This document shows positions 8,142 to 16,671 of a stretch of DNA of 64,000 nt, in pieces. Position 1 is the stretch's first letter; every line of letters starts with the position of its first letter. The translations under genes were made by a program, and so were the position numbers. The stretch comes from Halalkalibacillus halophilus DSM 18494 (GTDB lineage: Bacteria; Bacillota; Bacilli; Bacillales; Alkalibacillaceae): contig NZ_AUHI01000009.1 of the NCBI RefSeq assembly GCF_000423105.1, forward strand, positions 62,001 to 126,000. Reading direction: 5' to 3'. The notes under the pieces were generated by a model. That model was not told the origin of the DNA, ran no database searches, and saw only the letters and a program-made list of their open reading frames with translations.

Positions 8142-9065
8142 GTGAAATTTCCGGCTGAATTCATACAAAATAATATTCACTATCATCAGGAAAAAGGAAG
8201 CGAATGGTTAGAACGTTTACCAGGGCTTATTCGGTCAATGGAACAACTGTGGGAAATTCAAATACTGGATCCCTTTGAGCTTTCAATTAATTTCGTTGCT
8301 CCAGCTATAGGAGTGGATTTACAGAAATATGTAGTGAAGTTTTCTTTTCCCGATCAAGGATTTAAAGATGAAATAAATGCACTCAAATTATTTCCGGATA
8401 CGCATTCCGTTCGACTTATTAATACAGATGAAAATCGGGGCGTGATGTTATTAGAACATATCCTGCCAGGCTATTCTATGAGAAGCATGAAAGAGGAGCA
8501 ATATTGTAACATTGTGGCCGAGGTTTCAGCTAACATTCACCTTCCTGCACCTAAGAGTAGTTTTCTTCCTTCTACCCGTGCTAGGTTACATTCTTTAGAA
8601 CATATCGAACGAAATCATCCAAGTGGGATTGGTCCAATTAGTAAAGCACAATTGCAGAATGCTAAACTTGTTTTTAGTTACCTATATCATTCAACTGAAA
8701 CTTCCTATATATTACATGGTGATTTGCATCATGATAATATAATAAAAGGGGAGAGGGACTGGAAAGCTATAGATCCTAAGGGGCTTATAGGTGAAAAAGA
8801 ATATGATTTTATTCCATTCCTTTTAAATGAATTACCAGAGGAAGGGTATGAACGGGTTATTGAAAATAGAGCCATGACGCTCTGTGATGTGTTGCGTTTA
8901 GACTACAGAAGGATGCTGTTATGGGGGTATGCTCATGCAGTATTGGCAACTAGCTGGAGTGTGAGCGACAATGGCTATGAAACAAGTTTTTATCAATCTA
9001 TTCATGTGTTTCAAACTCTTGCCGAATTTGAATTAAATTCCTCAATCGAAAAGTTTATAAAATAA
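8142..9065 (+). CDS. APH(6)/hydroxyurea-type phosphotransferase (StrB-like kinase)
   Basis: A 307-residue protein with the aminoglycoside/hydroxyurea kinase fold (PF04655). The catalytic loop SYILHGDLHHDNII (HGD..H..N) and the following AIDPKGLIGEKEYD, where DPKG stands in for the DFG metal motif, are characteristic of the APH(6) streptomycin kinases. Start is GTG at 8142 behind AAAGGAGGATCT. Members phosphorylate streptomycin or unknown alcohols; most chromosomal Bacillus homologues have no proven substrate, so resistance should not be assumed. It stands alone between two opposite-strand genes. Confidence 0.8.
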   Translation: MKFPAEFIQNNIHYHQEKGSEWLERLPGLIRSMEQLWEIQILDPFELSINFVAPAIGVDLQKYVVKFSFPDQGFKDEINALKLFPDTHSVRLINTDENRGVMLLEHILPGYSMRSMKEEQYCNIVAEVSANIHLPAPKSSFLPSTRARLHSLEHIERNHPSGIGPISKAQLQNAKLVFSYLYHSTETSYILHGDLHHDNIIKGERDWKAIDPKGLIGEKEYDFIPFLLNELPEEGYERVIENRAMTLCDVLRLDYRRMLLWGYAHAVLATSWSVSDNGYETSFYQSIHVFQTLAEFELNSSIEKFIK

Positions 9066-9079
9066 ATTTGAGAAGAGTT

Positions 9080-9625
9080 CTACTCTTCCCAAATTCGTTT
9101 AATATTTATTTCTTTATTGTGAAAAGTTAGAGCATACACGTCCGGATTAGTAAGGCTTTCGAAACCAAGGAAACCAAACTCTTCTCCGTAGTGACTTAGT
9201 AAAATGGAAATAATACCACCGTGAGACACAAGAACGGTCCCGTCTACGTCGTTTTCAAACGCCTCTTCAATGACTTCTCTTCCACGTGTCAAAGCTTCGC
9301 GATTGGATTCTCCACCCTCAAATTTTAAGTCTAGATCATCAAATGTAGCCTCAAGCTTTTCTTTCCAATCGGGAAGGTCGTTTGAACTAAGTGCTCGTTC
9401 AGCCAATCTATTATCCACTTCCACATTTACATTCAAAGCTTCACTCAATGGTTTGATCGATTGAATTGCCCGGATATATGGACTAGAAATAATGCGATCA
9501 ACCGTGTAAATCTCAAAGAATTTCACAAGTTCGTTTGCTTGGTCCGCACCTTGTTCTGTTAATTCTGCTTCTGGATCTTGTCCAGTTGCTTCACAGTGTC
9601 TAACAATATAAATAGTCTGTGTCAT
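9080..9625 (-). CDS. Histidine phosphatase superfamily protein
   Basis: A 181-residue phosphoglycerate-mutase-like protein. The phosphohistidine motif reads TIYIVRHCEATG, so the usual RHGE is RHCE; the second catalytic histidine is in VLVSHGGIISILL. FEGGESNREALTRG supplies the central region typical of the family. The start is ATG at 9625, preceded by TAGGAG; the longer frame to 9700 overlaps the upstream gene and lacks a ribosome binding site. It probably dephosphorylates small metabolites. It is 22 bp downstream of the NKWYS gene and may be cotranscribed with it. Confidence 0.85.
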   Translation of the reverse strand: MTQTIYIVRHCEATGQDPEAELTEQGADQANELVKFFEIYTVDRIISSPYIRAIQSIKPLSEALNVNVEVDNRLAERALSSNDLPDWKEKLEATFDDLDLKFEGGESNREALTRGREVIEEAFENDVDGTVLVSHGGIISILLSHYGEEFGFLGFESLTNPDVYALTFHNKEINIKRIWEE

Positions 9626-9647
9626 GTAATCACTCCTAAAAAATACT

Positions 9648-10472
9648 TTATGAAGTGTGTTTACCCTTAAATTTGCTGCGGTATGCTTCAATGTCTTCAT
9701 TATGATAAAAATGCTGCATAAACTTACTGTTATATAGGTTCTCTATATAGTTATCTTCTGGGTAGAGCCCTTGTTTGAATTCTTTGTACACAGAATGATA
9801 CCACTTTTTATTCCCTGTATTTTCCCGTTTTAATTCAAATTCTTCTAACTCTAGGAAATCTCGAATCACTTCTTCTGAGTGGTCCAGTTTCTCCATTTGC
9901 AGAACTAAAATCTCCATATTACCTTTTTTAATAATGGAGTACCCTTGATCCTGGTTAAATGGGTAATCGTACACATCCACACCCCATGCGCGTTTAAATT
10001 CATGATCAAACCAGTTGATTCCATATTGATGATTAAATTTATCGTAAAAATCTTGTCGAAAGGAAGGTAGATTAGTGTTTGATTCTTTTCTGTTATCGGT
10101 GAATTTATTGATATCCATTAAAGGCACGTGAAATGCATGAAAATACATGGAAGCGTTTCTAGAAATCGGCTCTCTTGTTAAAGTGATAATCTTTAATTTT
10201 TTTCTTTTCTTAAATAAGCTCAAGATTAATTGATTCTTTAAATAATAATTCATTCGATAAGACCACGTTCGATAATATTTAATAGAATGATAGTTTTGGT
10301 ACATATCTGTTGAAAGTGGAGTGAAAAAACTATGAATATGAATTGGGAAATAGTTCGTTTCTTTCAAAGACGCAGTGATCGAAGTAGATCCGACCTTTCC
10401 CATTTGATGAATTAATACAATGTTCGGATCTTTCCGGTATGTTTCGTTAAAGTAATTAATCTTATTGATCAA
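9648..10472 (-). CDS. NKWYS-family sulfotransferase-like protein
   Basis: A 274-residue protein that looks like a putative capsular polysaccharide synthesis protein (PF10364, NKWYS). The N-terminal LIHQMGKVGSTSITASL resembles the PAPS 5'-phosphosulfate loop and ITLTREPISRNASMYF resembles the 3'-phosphate-binding segment of sulfotransferases; NTGNKKWYHSVYKEFK carries the family's name motif. No signal peptide or membrane helix is visible. The start is TTG with GAGAGGGG ten bases upstream. A role in modifying a cell-surface glycan is inferred only from family name. There are no other glycan genes nearby. Confidence 0.7.
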   Translation of the reverse strand: MINKINYFNETYRKDPNIVLIHQMGKVGSTSITASLKETNYFPIHIHSFFTPLSTDMYQNYHSIKYYRTWSYRMNYYLKNQLILSLFKKRKKLKIITLTREPISRNASMYFHAFHVPLMDINKFTDNRKESNTNLPSFRQDFYDKFNHQYGINWFDHEFKRAWGVDVYDYPFNQDQGYSIIKKGNMEILVLQMEKLDHSEEVIRDFLELEEFELKRENTGNKKWYHSVYKEFKQGLYPEDNYIENLYNSKFMQHFYHNEDIEAYRSKFKGKHTS

Positions 10473-10570
10473 AAGTGTAATGCCCCTCTCCAGTTCGTAC
10501 GTGTAACTTTAGTAGAAGATATCATATTAGAATATAAAATTGAAGTGGGAGGGGAAAGACTACACTTGAT

Positions 10571-11077
10571 TTAAGTCGTATGTTTATTTGGAGTAAGCAG
10601 TAAAATTCCAGGGTATATTACGTCCAGACTAATGGCAGGACGATCTGCATTCACATGTAATAGTCGGTCTACAGTGGATCCGGTTCGTTGTGCTATGGAT
10701 TGTAAGGTATCACCTGAACGAATTTCATAAATAGAAAGTGGCAATAGAATTTGCTGGTTCGAAAATAAGTAATTTGGATTTTGAATAGCATAATTTTTTT
10801 CGATTATTCTTGTCGGAGTTGTATTAAAACTACGAGCAATGGACTGCAACGTATCACCATAATTTATCACATAAATGGCATGTGCGTGTCTATTAGGTTC
10901 AGTTGGAATTACTAATTTTTGACCTGGAAAAATTAAATACAAATCCGTAAACGGAGGATAAAGTCCGTTCGCAGCAGTGATAGCTTCTACACTACTATTA
11001 AACCGATCAGCTATATGATAAAGGGTGTCGCCTCTTTGAACCGTGTATATGACAAAGGTTTCATTTTGTCTGTGCAT
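10571..11077 (-). CDS. Triple LysM-domain protein
   Basis: A 168-residue protein made almost wholly of three LysM domains: about residues 10-58 (YTVQRGDTLYHIADRFN), 67-113 (YVINYGDTLQSIARSFN) and 115-163 (YEIRSGDTLQSIAQRTG). LysM binds N-acetylglucosamine-containing glycans such as peptidoglycan. There is no signal peptide, catalytic domain or membrane helix. In spore formers, LysM proteins without export signals often belong to the spore coat or cortex interface (SafA is an example); that is the likeliest role here, by inference. AAGGAGGAG lies before the ATG. Confidence 0.88.
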   Translation of the reverse strand: MHRQNETFVIYTVQRGDTLYHIADRFNSSVEAITAANGLYPPFTDLYLIFPGQKLVIPTEPNRHAHAIYVINYGDTLQSIARSFNTTPTRIIEKNYAIQNPNYLFSNQQILLPLSIYEIRSGDTLQSIAQRTGSTVDRLLHVNADRPAISLDVIYPGILLLTPNKHTT

Positions 11078-11132
11078 AAAATCTCCTCCTTGGTAGTCTA
11101 TATGATTTCTAAAATGATTTTATACATAAGCA

Positions 11133-11163
11133 TTGACTCTCACGTAACGTAATACCATATATT
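11133..11163 (+). promoter_or_regulatory. MerR-type promoter with 19-bp spacer
   Basis: TTGACT (11133-11138) and TATATT (11158-11163) are separated by exactly 19 bp, the over-long spacer that MerR-family activators correct by untwisting DNA. The spacer contains CACGTAACGTAA, a plausible operator. It lies directly upstream of the MerR gene, so autoregulation is expected. Confidence 0.8.
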
Positions 11164-11185
11164 TAATATATAAGGAGGTGACGTC

Positions 11186-11914
11186 ATGCTAGCCAATGAG
11201 GTAGCAAAAGTTGCAGGAATTACTGTTCGTACCCTGCATTATTATGATGAAATTGGGTTATTGTCAGTAACTAAAAGCAACGAAGCGGGTTACCGTAATT
11301 ACACGGATCAAGATATAGCAAAATTACAACAAATTCTATTTTTCCGCGCACTAGATTTTCCATTAAAGCAAATTAAGCAGATTATGGAACAACCCGACTA
11401 CGATAGATTAAAAGCGCTTGAGTGGCAAGAGGAATTATTAAATAAAGAGAAGAAGAGAATTGATGAAATGTTACTAACTATTCATCAAACGATTGAACAG
11501 GAAAAGGCAGGTGTAAAAATGTCGAATAAAGAAAGATTTGAAGGGTTTGCGTTTGATTCTAATCCACACGAAGAAGAGGCAAGAGAACGGTGGGGAGATC
11601 AAGCCGTTGACGAAGCGAATAAAAATGTGATGCGTATGACGCAAGATACACAGGAAGAAATGAATGCGATTTATCGTGAACTTGCTTCAATTAGACATAA
11701 GGACCCAAAATCAACGACATCACAAAGAACAATCGAAAAGTGGTATCGGTTTTTAAATGAACAGGTAACTACCTATTCAATTGAAGCATTTCAAGGGTTA
11801 GGGATGTTATATATACAAGATGAGAGATTTCAAAAAAATATCGATCAATTTGGGGAGGGATTAGCTCAGTTTATGAGCGAAGCAATGATTGAGTTTGGTC
11901 AGAATAAGAAGTGA
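11186..11914 (+). CDS. MerR family regulator with TipAS drug-binding domain
   Basis: A 242-residue TipAL/Mta-type regulator. Residues 1-70 are a MerR winged helix (VAKVAGITVRTLHYYDEIGLL), residues about 75-105 a dimerising coiled coil (KEKKRIDEMLLTIHQTIEQE), and residues 120-238 a TipAS effector domain (PF07739) with RWGDQAVDEANKNV. TipAS domains bind thiopeptide antibiotics or other lipophilic compounds. AAGGAGGTGACGTC precedes the ATG. No efflux pump lies next to it, so apart from its own promoter its targets are elsewhere. Confidence 0.92.
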   Translation: MLANEVAKVAGITVRTLHYYDEIGLLSVTKSNEAGYRNYTDQDIAKLQQILFFRALDFPLKQIKQIMEQPDYDRLKALEWQEELLNKEKKRIDEMLLTIHQTIEQEKAGVKMSNKERFEGFAFDSNPHEEEARERWGDQAVDEANKNVMRMTQDTQEEMNAIYRELASIRHKDPKSTTSQRTIEKWYRFLNEQVTTYSIEAFQGLGMLYIQDERFQKNIDQFGEGLAQFMSEAMIEFGQNKK

Positions 11915-11954
11915 AATAGAAGAGCATGGTGACGAAGTTCTGGAAATACAGAAA

Positions 11955-12000
11955 GACTCGAAAACCTTCAAAATATATTTATTTTTGAGGTGACTCGAGC
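11955..12000. repeat. Inverted repeat between merR-type gene and yjbQ-type gene
   Basis: ACTCGA-AAA-CCTTCAAAA and TTTTTGAGG-TG-ACTCGAG are imperfect inverted halves around an A/T loop. It may act as a weak bidirectional terminator for the converging genes, although there is no clear T-run after the stem. Confidence 0.4.
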
Positions 12001-12025
12001 CAGAAAGCGGTATAGTTTTTATCTA

Positions 12026-12421
12026 TTAGACAATACGAGCTACAAATTTTCTGTTTCTAGGACCATCAAATTCACAGAAATATAATCCCTGCCATGTACC
12101 CAAAACAAGTTGCCCATCGCTAATAAGTATGTTTTGAGCGTGGCCCACCGTGGATGTTTTCATGTGCGCTGCAGTGTTTCCTTCTGCATGTTCATCTTTG
12201 GAGTCTTCCCACGGGTACATTTCACGGAATCTTCTTAGCATATCTGTTTTCACATCTGGGTCTGCATTTTCGTTTACTGTTAATCCCGCTGTGGTATGCA
12301 TGGAAGAAACGATGACGATTCCATCTTCCACACCTTGTTCGGAAATCCAACTTTGTACTTCTGAAGTTATATCAATCATCTGATCATGTGCTTCTGTTTT
12401 TAGTTGAAACGTTTTATACAT
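12026..12421 (-). CDS. YjbQ family protein (UPF0047)
   Basis: A 131-residue member of the YjbQ/UPF0047 family, which forms trimers and has been linked to a weak thiamine-phosphate synthase activity. Conserved stretches include VVSSMHTTAGLTVNENADPDV, with the buried histidine, HAEGNTAAHMKTSTVGH, and GTWQGLYFCEFDGPRNR at the C-terminus. The ATG at 12421 has AGGAG ten bases upstream; the open frame continues to 12457 without a good site. Physiological role unresolved. Confidence 0.9.
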   Translation of the reverse strand: MYKTFQLKTEAHDQMIDITSEVQSWISEQGVEDGIVIVSSMHTTAGLTVNENADPDVKTDMLRRFREMYPWEDSKDEHAEGNTAAHMKTSTVGHAQNILISDGQLVLGTWQGLYFCEFDGPRNRKFVARIV

Positions 12422-12477
12422 TTTAAAAACACTCCTAAAGTTTCCTTCTTTTAACACTTTACCCGTTCTTTACAAAA

Positions 12478-12503
12478 TAAAACCCCCAGTAAAATGGGGG
12501 TTA
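12478..12503 (-). terminator. Terminator of katE
   Basis: In the minus direction AACCCCCAT, loop TTTACT and GGGGGTT form a stem followed by TTATTTTG. It lies just past the katE stop and before the yjbQ-type gene. Confidence 0.85.
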
Positions 12504-12515
12504 ATTAATTGAGAA

Positions 12516-14555
12516 CTAAAGAACGATATCACGACTCCAATGTCTGTGAGCAGCTATTGCGTTAGCAAATTCTTTTGCAAAAGCGTCAGGATCATCAGAA
12601 ATCACGACTCCTGGGCTATTTTGTAAGGAGTTATCTTCTAGCCATTGTTTCCCATCGTGTGTTGCTCCGATAGGTTTAAAGTGTTGAAATGCTTCTTGTA
12701 TAAAGTATTTTGCATCGTGGTTAAACTTCTTGCTTAAATTAGGTCCACCCACTGCATAAATGGAATCAAACAACACAGACTCACTTGTTAAGAAAGTGTG
12801 ATCAACATTGATTTCTGATCCATCATCGCCTTGAAGTTTCCCTTGCTTATCACTAATTACTTCAATGATTACGCCTTCGTTTCTAAGGTGATCTAAGATG
12901 TGCGAAATATCTTTTCCATTGAAATTGTTTGAAATAATTAATCCGACAGTTCTAGTGTGAGCAGAGAACTTTGTATTCTCTTGACTTAGTGCTGGTGATG
13001 ATTTTGAAACATTTACGTGTTGGGCACCTTCAGATGGAGGAGTTGCACCAATTGCATCTGCCAACGAAGTAGCAAGTTCTTTATCTACATTCGTAAACAT
13101 ATCTACAACTTGTTGTTTAACTGAACTGTCTCCTACTTTTCCTAATTCAAAACTAAACGCTTCTGTAATATGCCCCTTCTCAGCCTCACTCATACTATTC
13201 CAAAACAAGCGTGCTTGAGAGAAGTGATCTTTGAAGCTTTCACTACGTTTTCTAACTTTATACCCTTCGACTTTCTCTTGATAATGCTCATAACCGCCTT
13301 CTTCAGGTGAAGCTGGGCTAGGTGTGTTAGAAGCAAGAGAGTTCTTGTGGTAACTTACTTGGCCAACATTAATTGTCTGGCGTCCATACCCATCTCTTTG
13401 GTTATTATGAAAAGGGCAGACAGGTCGGTTGATTGGCAATTCGTGAAAGTTCGGTCCACCTAAGCGTATTAATTGGGTATCTGTATACGAGAAGAGACGC
13501 CCTTGCAATAGTGGATCATTTGAAAAATCAATACCAGGTACGACATGACCTGGGTGGAATGCTACTTGTTCTGTTTCAGCAAACACATTATCCACGTTTC
13601 GGTTTAATGTCATTTTACCAACAAGCTGCACAGGAACATCTTCTTCTGGCCAAAGTTTGGTCGGATCTAGAATATCAAAGTCAAAGCTATGTTCATCTTC
13701 TTCTCTGATAATTTGAAGACCTAATTCATATTCTGGATACTCTCCATTTTCTATAGATTCCCAGAGGTCTCCGCGATGAAAATCGGCATCCTTACCAGAT
13801 AACTTCTGTGCTTCGTCCCAAACAACAGAATGGGTCCCTAGTTTTGGTTTCCAATGAAATTTTACAAAGTGTGATTGTCCTTGACTGTTAACAAGGCGGA
13901 AAGTGTGTACACCGAATCCTTCCATCATGCGAAAGCTTCTAGGAATGGCACGGTCAGACATAGCCCACATTACCATATGTGCAGCTTCCTGATTATTCGC
14001 AACGAAATCCCAGAAAGTGTCATGTGCTGATGCTGCTTGAGGCATTTCATTATGTGGTTCTGGTTTTAAAGCATGAACTAGGTCCGGGAATTTAATAGCA
14101 TCTTGAATAAAGAATACAGGTATATTATTACCTACTAGGTCATAGTTTCCTTGTTCTGTGTAGAACTTAGTAGAAAATCCTCTAGCATCACGCACTGTTT
14201 CAGAAGATCCTTTTGAGCCAGCTACTGTTGAAAACCTAACAAACACTGGAGTCTTCTTAGAGGTGTCCGTCAAAAAGTCAGCTTTTGTATATTTTTCTAA
14301 CGATTCATAAAGCTCAAATTCACCATGTGCCGCAAAACCGCGAGCGTGTACGATTCTTTCAGGGATTCTTTCGTGGTCAAAGTGAGTCATTTTTTCACGG
14401 AAATGAAAATCTTCGAGTAAAGTAGGACCCCTTTCACCAGCTTTAAGTGAAAATTCATCTTCAGCCATTTTTAAGCCTTGATTGGTGGTTAGCTTCTTAC
14501 CTTGGTCGTCTGTACGATATGCATCTAACTGTTCGTCTTTTTTATTATTACTCAT
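12516..14555 (-). CDS. katE: Large-subunit (HPII-type) catalase
   Basis: A 679-residue clade-2 catalase that disproportionates hydrogen peroxide with haem. The active-site segment FDHERIPERIVHARG and the proximal haem-ligand segment RLFSYTDTQLIRLGG (Tyr ligand) are intact. The last 150 residues (from about TVGLIISNNFNG) are the flavodoxin-like DJ-1/PfpI-type domain that distinguishes large catalases from the 480-residue type. AAAGGAGG precedes the ATG. A sigma-B-like promoter lies upstream, as for B. subtilis katE, a general-stress gene. Confidence 0.97.
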   Translation of the reverse strand: MSNNKKDEQLDAYRTDDQGKKLTTNQGLKMAEDEFSLKAGERGPTLLEDFHFREKMTHFDHERIPERIVHARGFAAHGEFELYESLEKYTKADFLTDTSKKTPVFVRFSTVAGSKGSSETVRDARGFSTKFYTEQGNYDLVGNNIPVFFIQDAIKFPDLVHALKPEPHNEMPQAASAHDTFWDFVANNQEAAHMVMWAMSDRAIPRSFRMMEGFGVHTFRLVNSQGQSHFVKFHWKPKLGTHSVVWDEAQKLSGKDADFHRGDLWESIENGEYPEYELGLQIIREEDEHSFDFDILDPTKLWPEEDVPVQLVGKMTLNRNVDNVFAETEQVAFHPGHVVPGIDFSNDPLLQGRLFSYTDTQLIRLGGPNFHELPINRPVCPFHNNQRDGYGRQTINVGQVSYHKNSLASNTPSPASPEEGGYEHYQEKVEGYKVRKRSESFKDHFSQARLFWNSMSEAEKGHITEAFSFELGKVGDSSVKQQVVDMFTNVDKELATSLADAIGATPPSEGAQHVNVSKSSPALSQENTKFSAHTRTVGLIISNNFNGKDISHILDHLRNEGVIIEVISDKQGKLQGDDGSEINVDHTFLTSESVLFDSIYAVGGPNLSKKFNHDAKYFIQEAFQHFKPIGATHDGKQWLEDNSLQNSPGVVISDDPDAFAKEFANAIAAHRHWSRDIVL

Positions 14556-14591
14556 TCGAGTGCCTCCTTTAAATTAAACCTACTTCTGTTT

Positions 14592-14617
14592 TTACCCTTA
14601 AAAATTCAAGAAAAAAC
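14592..14617 (-). promoter_or_regulatory. Sigma-B-like promoter of katE
   Basis: In the katE direction GTTTTT is followed after 14 bp by GGGTAA, close to the recalled B. subtilis sigma-B consensus GTTTAA-N12-14-GGGTAT. It is about 40 bp before the katE start. Confidence 0.65.
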
Positions 14618-14699
14618 ACTATTAGACTAAATTTTACAAAAATAAATATATAGTTGTGTAAAGAAGGAAAGTTTCTAGGTCTAATGGGAGTGGAAGCAT

Positions 14700-14730
14700 A
14701 AAAAAAGCGTTCTGCATAATTGCAGAACAC
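14700..14730 (-). terminator. Terminator of the HxlR-type gene
   Basis: In the minus direction GTTCTGCA, loop ATTA and TGCAGAAC form an 8-bp stem followed by GCTTTTTTT. Confidence 0.9.
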
Positions 14731-14740
14731 TAAACTGGTA

Positions 14741-15061
14741 CTAACTCATGGTATGATCTTTCACGTGGTTTTCTCCCCAGTCAACCATTTGGTTAAGTAA
14801 AGGTTGGAGTTCGTTTCCGTAATCTGTTAAGGAGTATTCCACTTTTGGTGGGACTTCTGGAAATGCTTCTCTATATATTAACCCGTCGCCTTCGAGCTCT
14901 TTGAGTTGTTTAATTAATGTTTGGTGCTTAATTAAAGGGATACTCTTTTTAATTTCACCAAAACGCAATGTACCAGTGGACAGCTTGAGTAGAATAACTG
15001 CTTTCCATTTTCCACAAACAACATCTAAAGTAGTCTTCATACATTCGAGTTCTCGGTCCAT
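14741..15061 (-). CDS. HxlR family transcriptional regulator
   Basis: A 106-residue winged-helix regulator of the HxlR family (PF01638). The N-terminal cysteine in ELECMKTTLDVVCGKWK, the helix region LRFGEIKKSIPLIKHQTL and the wing region GLIYREAFPEVPPKVEYSLT are typical. Family members respond to aldehydes, thiol stress or hypochlorite; two cysteines (residues 7 and 16) could serve redox sensing. The gene is 180 bp from katE but separated from it by its own terminator. Target genes are not evident. Confidence 0.9.
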   Translation of the reverse strand: MDRELECMKTTLDVVCGKWKAVILLKLSTGTLRFGEIKKSIPLIKHQTLIKQLKELEGDGLIYREAFPEVPPKVEYSLTDYGNELQPLLNQMVDWGENHVKDHTMS

Positions 15062-15178
15062 TATAAGCGTCCTCTCTATAGTACATTAAAATATACTACT
15101 TTTATAAATTTTTCTTTCCTATACACTAAGAGTATTAGAGAGATTATATCATAATTTTCAGCAAAAAGGGGTGGGAAT

Positions 15179-16015
15179 TTGAAAGTAGATGAAATCAATG
15201 ATCGTTCTATTGAGATCGGTCAAATAATATTACAAAAACGCAGCTCTATATCTAGCAATACCCTTGATCAATTTTATTTAATTTATAGAGAAAATGAAAA
15301 ACCTACAAGCCAAGACTATGTCATGATGGAAACAATCGTCAGGCTGATTGGTAGAAGATTACTCTCGGATCAAAACGAACAATCTTTCAAACATATTCAA
15401 AGACTTGGATACCGTGCAGGGAAGAAAACGGTGCATTCAGAAGCAATGTTGCATGAAACTTTTCAAATTATATCTCATGTAAGTGAGGGGGTATGGCAAG
15501 CTTTAGATACCGAAGCTTCCATAGATTTGAAAAAAGAAGATGTCATCCTTGTAAATAAACAAATTGAAACGGTAATCCTTCAACTGATGATTGGGTATTT
15601 GAATAGTTTTATGGACTTATATAAAGAAGTTTCCTCAAATTTCAATGATAAGCTTAATGAACTTTCCATTCCAATTATTAGAGTAGATGATGGGGTTGGG
15701 GTTTGTCCGATTATTGGTGAGATCGATTCAGATCGGGCAGCTATTTTAATGGATCAAACGTTAAAGAAAGTTACATTTGAAGCTTACGACCATTTAATTT
15801 TCGATTTGTCTGGGATCAGCCAATTAGATGATTATGTTGTCAAATACTTATTTGATACCGTGTATTCCATGCAGTTGATGGGAATTAATGTTATTTTCAC
15901 AGGTATACGAGCTAAGCTTGCAATGAAAGCTGTTCATTTAAATTTTGATTTAACGAAGCAACAAACCTTTTCCAATGTAAAAAATGCGCTTGAGCATATA
16001 AAAACACTTGATTAA
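15179..16015 (+). CDS. RsbR-type STAS-domain stressosome protein
   Basis: A 278-residue RsbR paralogue. The N-terminal 150 residues have the non-haem globin-like character of RsbR sensor domains; the C-terminal STAS domain begins near SIPIIRVDDGVGVCPIIGEID and contains DHLIFDLSGISQLDD and VIFTGIRAKLAMKAV, which align with the phospho-acceptor segments of RsbR/RsbS. These proteins build the stressosome that senses stress and releases RsbT to activate sigma-B. The start is TTG behind GGGGTGG. The presence of sigma-B-like promoters at katE and at 17.07 kb fits this role. Confidence 0.85.
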   Translation: MKVDEINDRSIEIGQIILQKRSSISSNTLDQFYLIYRENEKPTSQDYVMMETIVRLIGRRLLSDQNEQSFKHIQRLGYRAGKKTVHSEAMLHETFQIISHVSEGVWQALDTEASIDLKKEDVILVNKQIETVILQLMIGYLNSFMDLYKEVSSNFNDKLNELSIPIIRVDDGVGVCPIIGEIDSDRAAILMDQTLKKVTFEAYDHLIFDLSGISQLDDYVVKYLFDTVYSMQLMGINVIFTGIRAKLAMKAVHLNFDLTKQQTFSNVKNALEHIKTLD

Positions 16016-16017
16016 CA

Positions 16018-16599
16018 TTATGTCTGAAAGTTTGTGAGATGGTCGTGTTGGTTATAATTTTTAATCTTCCACTGTTCGTCCATGTAATGAATGGTACTTA
16101 AGCTTGCATTCACTACCTTTGTTTTACCACTTCCAATTTCACCTTGAGAAAGAGTGGACAATATAATATTGATGACTGCTCCGTGGGCAACTACTAGAAC
16201 ATTTTTATTGGGGTGCAAGTTACGAATGCGGTCGATTCCACTCATCACACGCTGTTCGAAATCGACAATGGGCTCTATACTAGGAAAACTGCGGTTAGGA
16301 AAACGCTCTTCATTTTCTGCGAATGTGTGACCTTCACCTTCTCCAAAGGAACGTTCCAAAAGTTCTGGGTAAATTTCAAGAGGTAGATTCATATGAGAAT
16401 TAACTATTTTAGCTGTTTTCAGAGCCCGGGAAAGAGGGCTTGTGATGATCAAGTCCCATGAGCCCTTATTAATTGAATCCCTTACTTCTTTTGCTTGATT
16501 TTCACCAGATTGATTTAATGGTATATCCGTTGCACCTTGTAGCCTTTTTTGTAAATTCCAATCTGTTTCCCCGTGACGAATAAGACAAATGGTTGTCAT
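16018..16599 (-). CDS. Histidine phosphatase (YhfR/PhoE-like)
   Basis: A 193-residue phosphoglycerate-mutase-like phosphatase. The catalytic motif CLIRHGETDWN is standard, LERSFGEGEG carries the conserved acidic residue, and VLVVAHGAVINIILS carries the second histidine. Family members hydrolyse various phosphate esters. The gene is tail-to-tail with the RsbR gene, separated by only two bases and without a visible terminator, so transcripts from both sides probably overlap. Confidence 0.9.
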   Translation of the reverse strand: MTTICLIRHGETDWNLQKRLQGATDIPLNQSGENQAKEVRDSINKGSWDLIITSPLSRALKTAKIVNSHMNLPLEIYPELLERSFGEGEGHTFAENEERFPNRSFPSIEPIVDFEQRVMSGIDRIRNLHPNKNVLVVAHGAVINIILSTLSQGEIGSGKTKVVNASLSTIHYMDEQWKIKNYNQHDHLTNFQT

Positions 16600-16671
16600 G
16601 AACTTTCCTCATTTCTAATATGTAAGAAATATACCCGCTCACATGGGTGAGGGGTATATTTTAAAAATATC

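Noticed and set aside
8142..9065. Calling the StrB-like kinase a streptomycin resistance gene
   Set aside because: Fold and motifs fit, but chromosomal homologues are common without proven resistance; no linked resistance or mobile genes.
12026..12421. Thiamine-phosphate synthase as the main function of the YjbQ-type protein
   Set aside because: Only a weak activity has been reported for the family and no thiamine genes are nearby.
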